Source: Meiothermus sp. Pnk-1
Lineage (GTDB): Bacteria > Deinococcota > Deinococci > Deinococcales > Thermaceae
Assembly (NCBI RefSeq): GCF_003226535.1
Contig: NZ_QKOB01000018.1
Coordinates: 35,334-99,333 of the forward strand
DNA length: 64,000 nt
Direction: 5' to 3'
Shown here: positions 57,259 through 64,000 of the stretch, piece after piece
How the letters are laid out: every line of letters starts with the position of its first letter
Numbering within the stretch: the first letter of the stretch is position 1
The notes under the pieces: generated by a model
The model's database searches: none
What the model was told of the DNA's origin: nothing
The model's input: the letters and a program-made list of their open reading frames with translations, nothing else
Translations under genes and position numbers: made by a program

Positions 57259-58156
57259 GCTGGCCCTCCTCACCTCGGGGGGCGACGCCCCCGGAATGAA
57301 CATGGCCCTCTGGGCCGCGACCCAAGCCGCCCGGGAGCGGGGTTGGGAGGTGCTGGGGGTGCGCGAGGGCTTCGCCGGGCTGTTGCGGGGGGATTTCCTC
57401 GAGCTGGACCCTGTCCAAACCCTGCCTTACGCCCGCCTGGGGGGGACGTTCCTGGGAACCTCCCGCGACCCCGATTTCCAGGCCAAGCTGCCGCAGGCCC
57501 TCCAAGCCCTGAACCGGGCGGGCGTCACCCACCTGATGGTGCTGGGGGGGAACGGCTCGCTGCAGGGGGCCCAGGCCCTGGCCCGGCGCGGGGTAAACGT
57601 GGTGGGGCTTCCCGCCACCATCGACAACGACGTGGCGGGCTCGGAGGAGTCCATCGGCTTCGACACCGCGCTGAACTTCGGGTTATTGCTTCTGGACCAG
57701 TTTCGCGACACCGCCGAGGCCCTGCCCCGGCTGTGCGCCCTGGAGACCCTGGGCGGCGACACCGGCTTCCTGGCGCGGGCCGTGGGGCAAGCCGGAGGGG
57801 CAGACGCCATCTTGGTACCTGAAGAACCCCTCCCGCCTGAGAAAATCCTGGAATCGACCCAAGCCGCCATCGCCCGCCAACGTTTCGCCCTGATCGTGGC
57901 CTCCGAGGGGTATCCCGATCTGGAGATCACCCTAGAAACCCTATCCAAGGAGGTAGGGCTGCGCCTGCGCTTTGCCCGCCCCTCCCACGCCATGCGGGGC
58001 GGCCGGCCCAGCGCCCGCGACCGCCTGCTGGCCCGAGAGCTGGCCGAGACCGGGGTGGAACGCCTGGCCCAGGGCCATTCGGGCGCGGTGTTGGTGCAGC
58101 AGGGTCGGCCCGCCTTGGTTGTCTTTGATCAGCTCGAGCCCCGCAAGGCCCCCTGA
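57251..58156 (+). CDS. PfkA-like 6-phosphofructokinase with altered active-site motifs
   Basis: The 301-aa protein starts at TTG 57251, overlapping the dehydrogenase stop. GGDAPGMN (10-17) is intact, and the catalytic Asp127 is in TIDNDVAG. Two usual motifs differ: GGDGS reads GGNGS (99-103), changing the Mg-linked Asp to Asn, and MGR reads LGG (167-169), losing an active-site Arg. The chain is also slightly shorter than typical. Either the enzyme works on another phosphosugar or it is a weak phosphofructokinase. It lies directly upstream of the aldolase. Confidence 0.82.
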   Translation: MAKLALLTSGGDAPGMNMALWAATQAARERGWEVLGVREGFAGLLRGDFLELDPVQTLPYARLGGTFLGTSRDPDFQAKLPQALQALNRAGVTHLMVLGGNGSLQGAQALARRGVNVVGLPATIDNDVAGSEESIGFDTALNFGLLLLDQFRDTAEALPRLCALETLGGDTGFLARAVGQAGGADAILVPEEPLPPEKILESTQAAIARQRFALIVASEGYPDLEITLETLSKEVGLRLRFARPSHAMRGGRPSARDRLLARELAETGVERLAQGHSGAVLVQQGRPALVVFDQLEPRKAP

Positions 58157-58169
58157 GGAGGAGAAAACT

Positions 58170-59015
58170 ATGCCCTTAGTGACCGCAACCGAAGTGCTCA
58201 AGCCCGCTCGAGCCCACAAATACGCGGTGGGCGCTTTCAATTGCATCAACATCGAATACCTCCGCGCGGTGGTCGATACCGCCGAGCGCCTGCATAGCCC
58301 GGTCATGGTGGCCCTGACCACCGGCGCCCTGAGTTACGCAGGATGGGAGGCCCTCCCCGCCGCCGCGCGGGCCGTGGCCGAGGCCGCCCGCGTCCCGGTG
58401 GTGCTGCACCTCGACCACGGCCAGAGCCTGGAGGATATCCGCCGCGCCCTCGAGGCCGGATTCAGCAGCGTGATGATCGACGCCTCCCACTTGCCGCTGG
58501 AGGAGAACATCGCCCTCACCCGCCAGGCCGCCCAGATGGCCCACGCGCTGGGGGTGAGCCTGGAGGGGGAGCTGGGCCAGATCGGTGGCAAGGAGGAGGA
58601 GATCGTATCTGAAGGACTCATGACCGACCCCGAGGCGGTGCCTCACTTCGTGGAGGCTACCGGACTGGACGTGTTGGCAGCTTCCTTCGGCTCCGTCCAC
58701 CAAAAAGCCACCCGGGACGCCCAGCTGGACTTGCCCCGCCTGGAGAAAATCGCCGCCGCCACCCCGGTGCCCCTGGTGCTGCACGGGGGCTCCGGGGTAC
58801 CCACCGAGATGCTCCGGGCCGCCACGGCCCGGGGGGTGGCCAAGGTCAACGTGGGAACCGAACTCCAGCGCACCTTCGCCCGGGTGCTGCGCGAGACCTT
58901 ACAGCAGCAGCCCGAGGAGTGGGACGTGCGCAAATTGCTCCGCCCCAGCGTCAAAGCCGTTGCGTCGGTGGTGCAAGAAAGGCTCGAGGTGCTGGGCAGC
59001 GTAGGCAGGGCTTGA
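58170..59015 (+). CDS. Class II fructose/tagatose-bisphosphate aldolase
   Basis: The 281-aa protein starts at ATG 58170 behind GAGGAG. Zinc-site histidines are in VVLHLDHGQSLED, SVHQKA and LHGGSGVPT. GAFNCINIEY and GFSSVMIDASHLPLEENI are typical of FbaA/GatY/KbaY. It splits a ketohexose bisphosphate into two triose phosphates, completing the pathway begun by the kinases. FBP versus tagatose-BP specificity cannot be told. Confidence 0.92.
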   Translation: MPLVTATEVLKPARAHKYAVGAFNCINIEYLRAVVDTAERLHSPVMVALTTGALSYAGWEALPAAARAVAEAARVPVVLHLDHGQSLEDIRRALEAGFSSVMIDASHLPLEENIALTRQAAQMAHALGVSLEGELGQIGGKEEEIVSEGLMTDPEAVPHFVEATGLDVLAASFGSVHQKATRDAQLDLPRLEKIAAATPVPLVLHGGSGVPTEMLRAATARGVAKVNVGTELQRTFARVLRETLQQQPEEWDVRKLLRPSVKAVASVVQERLEVLGSVGRA

Positions 59016-59041
59016 ATCTAGGGTAGACTGGGCGGGCTGCT

Positions 59042-60205
59042 ATGAGGCCGCGGGAGGAGATCCTCTTTTTGGGCACGTTGATGGCCCTGGGAGCCTTCAG
59101 CACGGATATCATGCTCCCGGCCCTCGAGGCCACCGCCCTGCGCTACGACACAACCCTCACCGCTGCCCAGCTGGTGGTGGGGGTTTACTTTCTGGGCTTC
59201 GCCCTGGGGCAGCTGCTATGGGGATCCCTGATGGACGCCTGGGGGCGGAGGGGGGTGTTGCGCCTGACCCTGCTGGGCTTTGCCCTGGCGGGCTTGGCTA
59301 CCACAGTGGCCCCCTCTTTCGAGCTCCTCCTTCTGGGGCGGGGGGTGCAGGGTTTCCTCGCCGCCAGCTTCCGCATCGGGGTGACCGCCAGCATCCGTGA
59401 TCGTTATCGGGGCCAGGCTATGGCCCGGCTCCTCTCCTATGCCCTTCTGGTCCTGACGGTGGCCCCCGTTCTGGCCCCGAGCCTTGGGGTGGGGCTCTTA
59501 GCCCTAGGGCCAAAGGCGCCCTACGCGCTGCCGGCTGTTCTGGGGACCCTGGCTTTCCTTTGGAGTGGCCGCTTCCAGGAAACCCTCCCTCCGCAGAGGA
59601 GGCGCCCTCTGGCCTGGAGTACCCTGCGGGAAGGGGCGGTGTGGGTGGTGCGGGATAGGCGAGCGGGCCTTTACACCTTAGCCTTAGGGGGCATCTTCGG
59701 CATCCTTTACGCCTACCTGAGCGCCTCTGCCCAGCTCTACAAAACCCACTTGGGCCTTTCTAACCCTGCCTTTGCCCTGGCCTTCGGGGCCACAGGGCTG
59801 CTTATGGCCGGGGTCAACCTGACCGGGCCCCGCTGGGTAGCCCGCCTGGGCTTGGGGCGAGCCCTACAGCTCGCCCTGGGGACGCTTTTTGTGGGAGTAT
59901 TGCTCCTCCCCCTTCATGCCCTCCTGGCCCTCAGGACCTTTCCCTTCTGGCTCCACCTCTCCCTGATCCTCCTCCTGGTGGCCTTCACCTTTCCCAATGC
60001 CCAGGCCCGAGCCCTAGAGGAGTTAGGAAAGGTGGCCGGCCTGGCAGCCAGCCTCACCGGCTTCCTCTCCACCTTGCTCGCCACCCTCCTGGGCACCTGG
60101 GTGGGCCAGGCCTCGGGAGGGGAACCCTTTCGGTTTGCCCTCGGCCTGCTTCTTTTAGGCACCCTGGCCTTCCTCGCCGGGGCATGGGCCGAGGCCAAAC
60201 CCTAG
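59042..60205 (+). CDS. MFS drug/metabolite exporter (Bcr/CflA type)
   Basis: The 387-aa protein has twelve predicted membrane helices. MALGAFSTDIMLPALEATA at the first helix and GSLMDAWGRRGVLRLTLLGF in the loop 2-3 are characteristic of Bcr/CflA exporters. The cargo is unknown. It lies 26 nt after the aldolase but has a TAGACT box 12 nt before the ATG, so it may have its own promoter. Confidence 0.85.
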   Translation: MRPREEILFLGTLMALGAFSTDIMLPALEATALRYDTTLTAAQLVVGVYFLGFALGQLLWGSLMDAWGRRGVLRLTLLGFALAGLATTVAPSFELLLLGRGVQGFLAASFRIGVTASIRDRYRGQAMARLLSYALLVLTVAPVLAPSLGVGLLALGPKAPYALPAVLGTLAFLWSGRFQETLPPQRRRPLAWSTLREGAVWVVRDRRAGLYTLALGGIFGILYAYLSASAQLYKTHLGLSNPAFALAFGATGLLMAGVNLTGPRWVARLGLGRALQLALGTLFVGVLLLPLHALLALRTFPFWLHLSLILLLVAFTFPNAQARALEELGKVAGLAASLTGFLSTLLATLLGTWVGQASGGEPFRFALGLLLLGTLAFLAGAWAEAKP

Positions 60206-60286
60206 CCCTCGTCCCTTCTCGTAAAGGTCTTGAAGGATCTCGATTTGCATGCTTCCTCCCTTCAGCAGAAAGGGGGCGCAAGCCCC

Positions 60287-61774
60287 CTACCTCCCGGCCA
60301 GGGCCAGCAGCGCCTTGGCCCGGCTGCGGGGGTGCTCGAGGAAGAGCTCCAGCACCTTTCCTCTCCGCTCCACCGCCAGCTCGAGCGGGGTCTGGCCTTT
60401 TTGGTTGGCCCGGTTCGGGTCAGCTCCGGCCTCGAGCAAAGTGTACACAACCTTGGCACGTTCTTGCAGCATGGCCTCGTGTAGGGGATTGCTGCCCCAC
60501 CAATCGGGCGCGTTCAGGCCGGTTTCATCCTCCAGCAGCGCCTGAACGGACTGGTGCAGGGGAGTGTCACCCTCGCTGTTGATCGCGTTCGGGTCGGCCC
60601 CCGCCTCGAGCAGGACCCGGACGATCTCGGTGTGGCCCTTCCGGGCGGCCAGGTGCAGGGGGGTGCCACCACGTTGGTCAGCCTGGTTAGGATCGGCCCC
60701 GGCCTCAAGTAGTATTTGGACGATTTTGGTGTGCCCCTCCCAGGCAGGCAGGTGCAGGGGCGTGTCACCGTTCTTGTCGGTTGCGCCCAGGTCGGCCCCC
60801 GCCTCGAGCAGCATCCGGACCGCCTCGGCGTGGCCCTTCCAGGCGGCCACGTGCAACGGGGTGCCGCCGTACTTGTCGCGCTGGTTAGGATCGGCCCCGG
60901 CCTCGAGCAGCGCCCGGACGATCCCGCTGTATCGCCGCTCGGCGGCAGTATGTAGGGGGGTGTTACCGTCCTTGTCGGTTAGGCCCGGGTCGGCCCCGGC
61001 CTTGAGCAGTATTTGGACGACTTTGGTGTGCTCTCTTTGAGCCGCCACGTGCAGGGGGGTGTTGCCGTAGCAGTTGCGCCGGTTCGGGTTAGCGCCCTTG
61101 TCCAGCAAGCGTTGGACGGCTTCGGCGTGGCCCTGCCAGGCGGCCTCGTGCAGGGGGGTGTTACCGTACTCGCCGGTTAGGCCCGGGTCGGCCCCGGCCT
61201 TGAGCAGTATTTGGACGACTTTGGTGTGCCCTTCTTGAGCCGCCACGTACAGGGGGGTGTTGCCGTAGCCGTAGCAGTTGCGCCGGTTTGGGTTAGCGCC
61301 CTTGTCCAGTAAGCGTTGGACGGCTCCGGCGTGGCCCTGCCAGGCGGCCTCGTGCAGGGGGGTGCTGCCGTCCTCGGAAGTTGCGCCCGGGTCGGCCCCC
61401 GCCTCGAGCAGCACCTGGATGGCTTTGGCTTTGCCGTACTTGGCGGCCTCGTGCAGGGGGGTGTCACCACGTCGGTCAGCCTGGTTAGGATCGGCCCCCG
61501 CCTCAAGCAAAAGCCGGACGATCTCGGCGTGGCCTTTCCGGGCGGCCACGTGCAGGGGGGCGATGCCGTTCCAGTCGGTTAGGTTCGGATTGGCCCCCGC
61601 CTCGAGCAGCACCCGGACGATCTTGGCGTACCCTTTTTGAGCAGCCTTGTCCAGGGGGGTGCTCCAGAAGGAGTCTAGCCAGAACAAGTCTAGCTGGTTG
61701 GGATCGTCCCCCTCGCCCAACAAACGCCGAACGGTTGCGAGGTCGCCCTTCTCGATGGCTTCGTATAGGTCCAT
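60287..61774 (-). CDS. Ankyrin-repeat protein
   Basis: The 495-aa protein consists almost wholly of about 13 ankyrin repeats of 33-36 residues (consensus GNTPLHEAAWQGHAEAVQRL followed by LLEAGADPNxxx). N-cap is MDLYEAIEKGDLATVRRLL and the C-terminal cap is KVLELFLEHPRSRAKALLAL. Two repeats around 155-165 and 225-230 have inserted GY. No signal peptide, so cytoplasmic. Ankyrin repeats mediate protein binding. Neighbouring repeats are very similar at DNA level, suggesting recent internal duplication. Confidence 0.93.
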   Translation of the reverse strand: MDLYEAIEKGDLATVRRLLGEGDDPNQLDLFWLDSFWSTPLDKAAQKGYAKIVRVLLEAGANPNLTDWNGIAPLHVAARKGHAEIVRLLLEAGADPNQADRRGDTPLHEAAKYGKAKAIQVLLEAGADPGATSEDGSTPLHEAAWQGHAGAVQRLLDKGANPNRRNCYGYGNTPLYVAAQEGHTKVVQILLKAGADPGLTGEYGNTPLHEAAWQGHAEAVQRLLDKGANPNRRNCYGNTPLHVAAQREHTKVVQILLKAGADPGLTDKDGNTPLHTAAERRYSGIVRALLEAGADPNQRDKYGGTPLHVAAWKGHAEAVRMLLEAGADLGATDKNGDTPLHLPAWEGHTKIVQILLEAGADPNQADQRGGTPLHLAARKGHTEIVRVLLEAGADPNAINSEGDTPLHQSVQALLEDETGLNAPDWWGSNPLHEAMLQERAKVVYTLLEAGADPNRANQKGQTPLELAVERRGKVLELFLEHPRSRAKALLALAGR

Positions 61775-61906
61775 ACTTCCTCCAGGGGCGCAGGGCCTCT
61801 CTTCTCTGCCACCTGGCCGGTCTAGCCCCCTTATTCTGCTTCAACTTTCGGCGCGGGGGCAAGACGGGGTCTCAGGGATCCACTCGATTTCTCTCGAGAG
61901 CGCTCC

Positions 61907-62258
61907 TCACCTCCCGGCCAGGGCCAGCAGTGTTTTAGTCCGGCTGCGGGGGCGCGCGAGGAAGGTTTCCAGCACTTTTCCGCCCCGCCCCACCGCCAGC
62001 TCGAGCGGGGTCTGGCCTTCCCGGTTGGGTCGTTCGGGGTCCGCTCCGGCTTCCAGCAGGATCCGGACGGCTTCGGCTTTGCCCCGCTGGGCCGCCTCGT
62101 GGAGGAGGGTGTCGCCCCACCTGTTGGCTCGGTTCGGGTCGCCCCCCGCCTCGAGCAGGGCATGGACGGCCTTGAGGCTGCCCTTCTTTGCGGCGTCGGG
62201 AAAGCCCTTATCCCTCCAGGAGGTGCGAGCCCCTGGCCTCAGCTGCCCGGCTCAGGAT
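61907..62258 (-). pseudogene. Ankyrin-repeat gene, 3' remnant
   Basis: An open frame without a start reads WRDKGFPDAAKKGSLKAVHA, then two repeats (GDTLLHEAAQRGKAEAVRIL and GQTPLELAVGRGGKVLETFL). It ends RPRSRTKTLLALAGR, nearly the same C-terminal cap as the intact gene downstream. A TGA precedes it in frame near 62260. It is the decayed end of a second copy of the ankyrin gene, whose front was probably lost with insertion of the TnpB element. Confidence 0.8.
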
Positions 62259-62374
62259 CTATAACCACGGTCTGAATCCAGTCCGGGGTCTTCCTTTCTC
62301 CCCGCGTCAGGCAGGCGATCACCCGGCTGCCCCGCGGGGGTTCGTCGGGCCAGGGGGTTTCGCCATCGTTGACG
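62259..62374. other. Gap between ankyrin relic and TnpB element
   Basis: No gene or clear structure apart from short GC-rich inverted strings. It is either host flank or element border. If the element's transcript continues past the tnpB stop, the guide part of the omega-RNA would be read from here. Confidence 0.4.
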
Positions 62375-63675
62375 TTCTCCCCAGCCCTAAAGGGCGGGGA
62401 TTCTTTCTCGCTCGTCGCGAGCTACGCGGACGCGCCGGTGGGGCTGCCACCGCACACCCGTGGGGGACGCCATCGCCCCGACTACTGGGCCTCGGCCCAG
62501 ATACTTGCGCCGGATGTTGACCGCCCCGACGCCATCGCGGTGAAAACGGAACCCGCAGGCCGAACAGGCATACTCACGCCCTCGGGGTTTGTGCCGGCTC
62601 CCACACCGCGGGCATTCTTGGGAGGTGTACGCTTCGTTCTGGAGAACCGCCTGCATCCCGAGCCGTTGGCGAACCCTCCCGCTGACCATCTGGTGGATGC
62701 GCTGGTTGGCCGCAGGCCCGTAATCCACCCGCTTCCGGAGGTTCCGCACATCGCCGATCACCACCGTCTGCACGCCTCTGTCGTGGAGCGTGGAAACCAA
62801 TGCGGTGGTCTGCTTGTGCAGGATGTCCCGGATCTGGTTCTCAAGTTTTCGCAACTGCTTTTGCTTGCTCCGCCCGAGCCTGCGCCAGCGGCGCGAACCC
62901 TTCTTCAGGCGGGATTGTTTGGCGGCCAGAGCCGCCTTGATCTTGTTCTGATACTGCCGTTTGGCCCGAAGCTCCCGCCCGTTGTAAATCGTCGTCCGCT
63001 CGCCGTCGTGGACCACGGCCAGGTGGACCTCGCCCAGGTCCGCCCCGGCTACACCTCCTTCCGCTACGGGTTCTGCCGCGGGCCGGGAGTACACGGCCCG
63101 CAGTTCGTACTCCGTGCCCGTCCAGCCCAGTTCGACCCGCACGGGGGCTTCCCAGGGCCACGGCACGACCAGCGAGGCGTTTCCGCGCCCGTTGGAGAGG
63201 ATGAGCTCTCCTTTTTGGACCCGGATCGCGGACGATTTCCACTGCACCCAGCAGTAGCGCCGCCGACGGTACGGCGGTTTGGCCTGCGGATCGGTCTTCC
63301 GGCGCTTGCGCCAGGATTTGAGGGCGTCGTAGAAACCCTGCACCACCGCGTCTGCGCTGTGGGCGTGCAGCTGGTTTGACGTGTGCCATCGCATCATCGA
63401 CGAAGGTTTGAGCCAGACGTTCTTCTTGCGCACCGTCCGCCAGAAACTCACCACGACGCGGGAATACAGCTCTCCCGCCGCGCGCGCCAGGTCGTCGAGC
63501 TGTGGGGTGGGGGCCAGATGCAGCCGCCGCACCTCATACCGATTTGATGACGGCAAGCGGTGCACCCCCTACGACGACGCTGCGGTTGGATTGAAACTGT
63601 CGGCCCACGGAACCATTGTACCTATTTACCTGGAATCGGCCGCCTTATCCCCAGGGCTGAAGCCTGGGGCTTGTG
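62375..63675 (-). mobile_element. IS605/IS1341-type element carrying only tnpB
   Basis: The tnpB gene is bracketed by hairpins typical of the family. At the right end GCCC-TAAA-GGGC within CCCCAGCCC and GGGCGGGG overlaps the stop codon (about 62378-62402). At the left end CCCCAGG and CCTGGGG lie near 63649-63669. No tnpA is present. A guide RNA would be expected from the 3' end of tnpB into the right end. Ends are approximate. Confidence 0.7.
62387..63565 (-). CDS. tnpB: TnpB RNA-guided nuclease (IS605/IS1341 family)
   Basis: The 392-aa protein has an N-terminal wedge/REC-like part (about 1-165), then RuvC-I Asp176 in AGADLGEVHLAV, an Arg/Lys-rich bridge helix (200-245), a RuvC-II region reading VVIGDVRNL at 268-276 and a zinc ribbon with Cys318/321 and Cys334/337. 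RuvC-III Asp344 is in HRDGVGAVNI. The canonical RuvC-II Glu (as in IEDL) is replaced by Gly271-Asp272; Glu311 in NEAYTSQECP is a candidate substitute. Full length and undamaged. It would cut DNA guided by an omega-RNA. Confidence 0.92.
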   Translation of the reverse strand: MHRLPSSNRYEVRRLHLAPTPQLDDLARAAGELYSRVVVSFWRTVRKKNVWLKPSSMMRWHTSNQLHAHSADAVVQGFYDALKSWRKRRKTDPQAKPPYRRRRYCWVQWKSSAIRVQKGELILSNGRGNASLVVPWPWEAPVRVELGWTGTEYELRAVYSRPAAEPVAEGGVAGADLGEVHLAVVHDGERTTIYNGRELRAKRQYQNKIKAALAAKQSRLKKGSRRWRRLGRSKQKQLRKLENQIRDILHKQTTALVSTLHDRGVQTVVIGDVRNLRKRVDYGPAANQRIHQMVSGRVRQRLGMQAVLQNEAYTSQECPRCGSRHKPRGREYACSACGFRFHRDGVGAVNIRRKYLGRGPVVGAMASPTGVRWQPHRRVRVARDERERIPAL

Positions 63676-64000
63676 GCGGCCGAGTTTTGGTCAGCCGTAG
63701 GTAGAACCTGGCGCATCGGACACCAGGGGTTGAAGCGCCTCGAGGAGCCCGACTTCGTCTAGCGAGCGCGAAGGTCACCTTATGCACACCCCCGGTGCCA
63801 AACCGGGGGTTTTCCTCGTGCAGGAGGGCGCCCCTCGAGGTTGCATACCCTTCCTTTACCCTTGTTCGCGTGCGCACCCGTCCAGGTGCAGGAAAATTCC
63901 CTTTGACCTCTGCTCTTCTCCCTCAGCTTGACGCATATTTCCCCCGCGTGCGAAAATGACCCCAAGAGCCCCCACCTGGAGCTGCTTCCTAGAGGGAGAG
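63676..64000. other. Right-edge gap, no gene recognised
   Basis: Apart from the orphan terminator nothing gene-like is seen. Minus-strand reading frames here are short and without family character. A short plus-strand transcript between about 63680 and the terminator is possible. Confidence 0.4.
63789..63813 (+). terminator. Orphan rho-independent terminator
   Basis: CCCCCGGT (63789-63796) and ACCGGGGG (63802-63809) form a perfect 8-bp stem with a 5-nt loop followed by TTTT on the plus strand. No plus-strand gene ends nearby (the nearest stop upstream is over 3 kb away). Confidence 0.7.

Noticed and set aside
60287..61774. Regularly spaced repeats at 99-nt period considered as a CRISPR array
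   Set aside because: The periodicity is that of 33-residue ankyrin repeats in an open reading frame; there are no constant direct repeats with unique spacers.

Overview
The window looks like chromosome from a member of the Thermaceae (Thermus/Meiothermus group). The coding DNA is very GC-rich, with C or G at most third positions. CTCGAG-type codon pairs are frequent, genes are tightly packed with ATGA/GTGA stop-start overlaps, and several genes look nearly leaderless. The species is not determined. The left edge and parts of 23.5-28.6 kb, 34 kb and 62-64 kb differ in base composition and carry IS debris, so they look accessory.

Layout. 1-2580 (minus): a truncated SIR2-type anti-phage gene, Dsr1-like, with lower GC than its surroundings. 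2.7-5.3 kb: an IS256 remnant, an IS3-family element with a broken orfB, a damaged MNT/HEPN pair and a solo IS3 end. 5.6-17.2 kb: a complete periplasmic sulfur-oxidation (sox) cluster with divergent tlpA, soxW-like, soxYZ, two soxAX pairs flanking soxB, a rhodanese, a DUF302 protein, a flavocytochrome-type flavoprotein, soxCD and ccdA. 17.3-23.5 kb: a SARP-type TPR regulator, a decayed HEPN/MNT pair, then two unknown lipoproteins and a subtilisin-like lipoprotein. Two promoters here share 11-bp direct repeats placed exactly 17 bp before the -10. 23.5-28.6 kb: an accessory island with two IS630 relics in opposite orientation, a DUF4143 ATPase and a Phd/PIN toxin-antitoxin pair.

28.7-33.9 kb (minus): a FadR-type regulator, type III CoA-transferase, ABC importer and HMG-CoA-lyase-like enzyme, apparently an uptake-activate-cleave pathway for a short branched organic acid. 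34.7-40.4 kb: an ABC importer with two tandem binding proteins (Fe3+-type), facing an AztD-like metal-binding beta-propeller gene preceded by a Fur/Zur-like palindrome. 40.5-42.2 kb: an MFS transporter and a hotdog thioesterase.

42.2-48.5 kb (minus): nrdI, nrdE, metE and nrdF lie behind a cobalamin riboswitch. Both enzymes made here have B12-dependent counterparts in other organisms, so the operon reads as a B12-shortage backup. 48.5-59.0 kb: a divergent sugar regulon with three kinases on the minus strand (PfkB, FGGY, ROK). On the plus strand are a ROK repressor, ABC importer, Gfo/Idh dehydrogenase, PfkA-like kinase with altered active-site motifs and class II aldolase. ROK-type operators lie between the two arms. 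59.0-64 kb: an MFS exporter, a large ankyrin-repeat protein with a second decayed copy of its end, and a TnpB (IS605/IS1341) element.

Most notable observations: the Dsr1-like gene, the B12-riboswitch operon, the shared 11-bp repeat promoter architecture beside a SARP regulator, small palindromic insertions inside transposase relics, and a TnpB with a displaced RuvC-II acidic residue.
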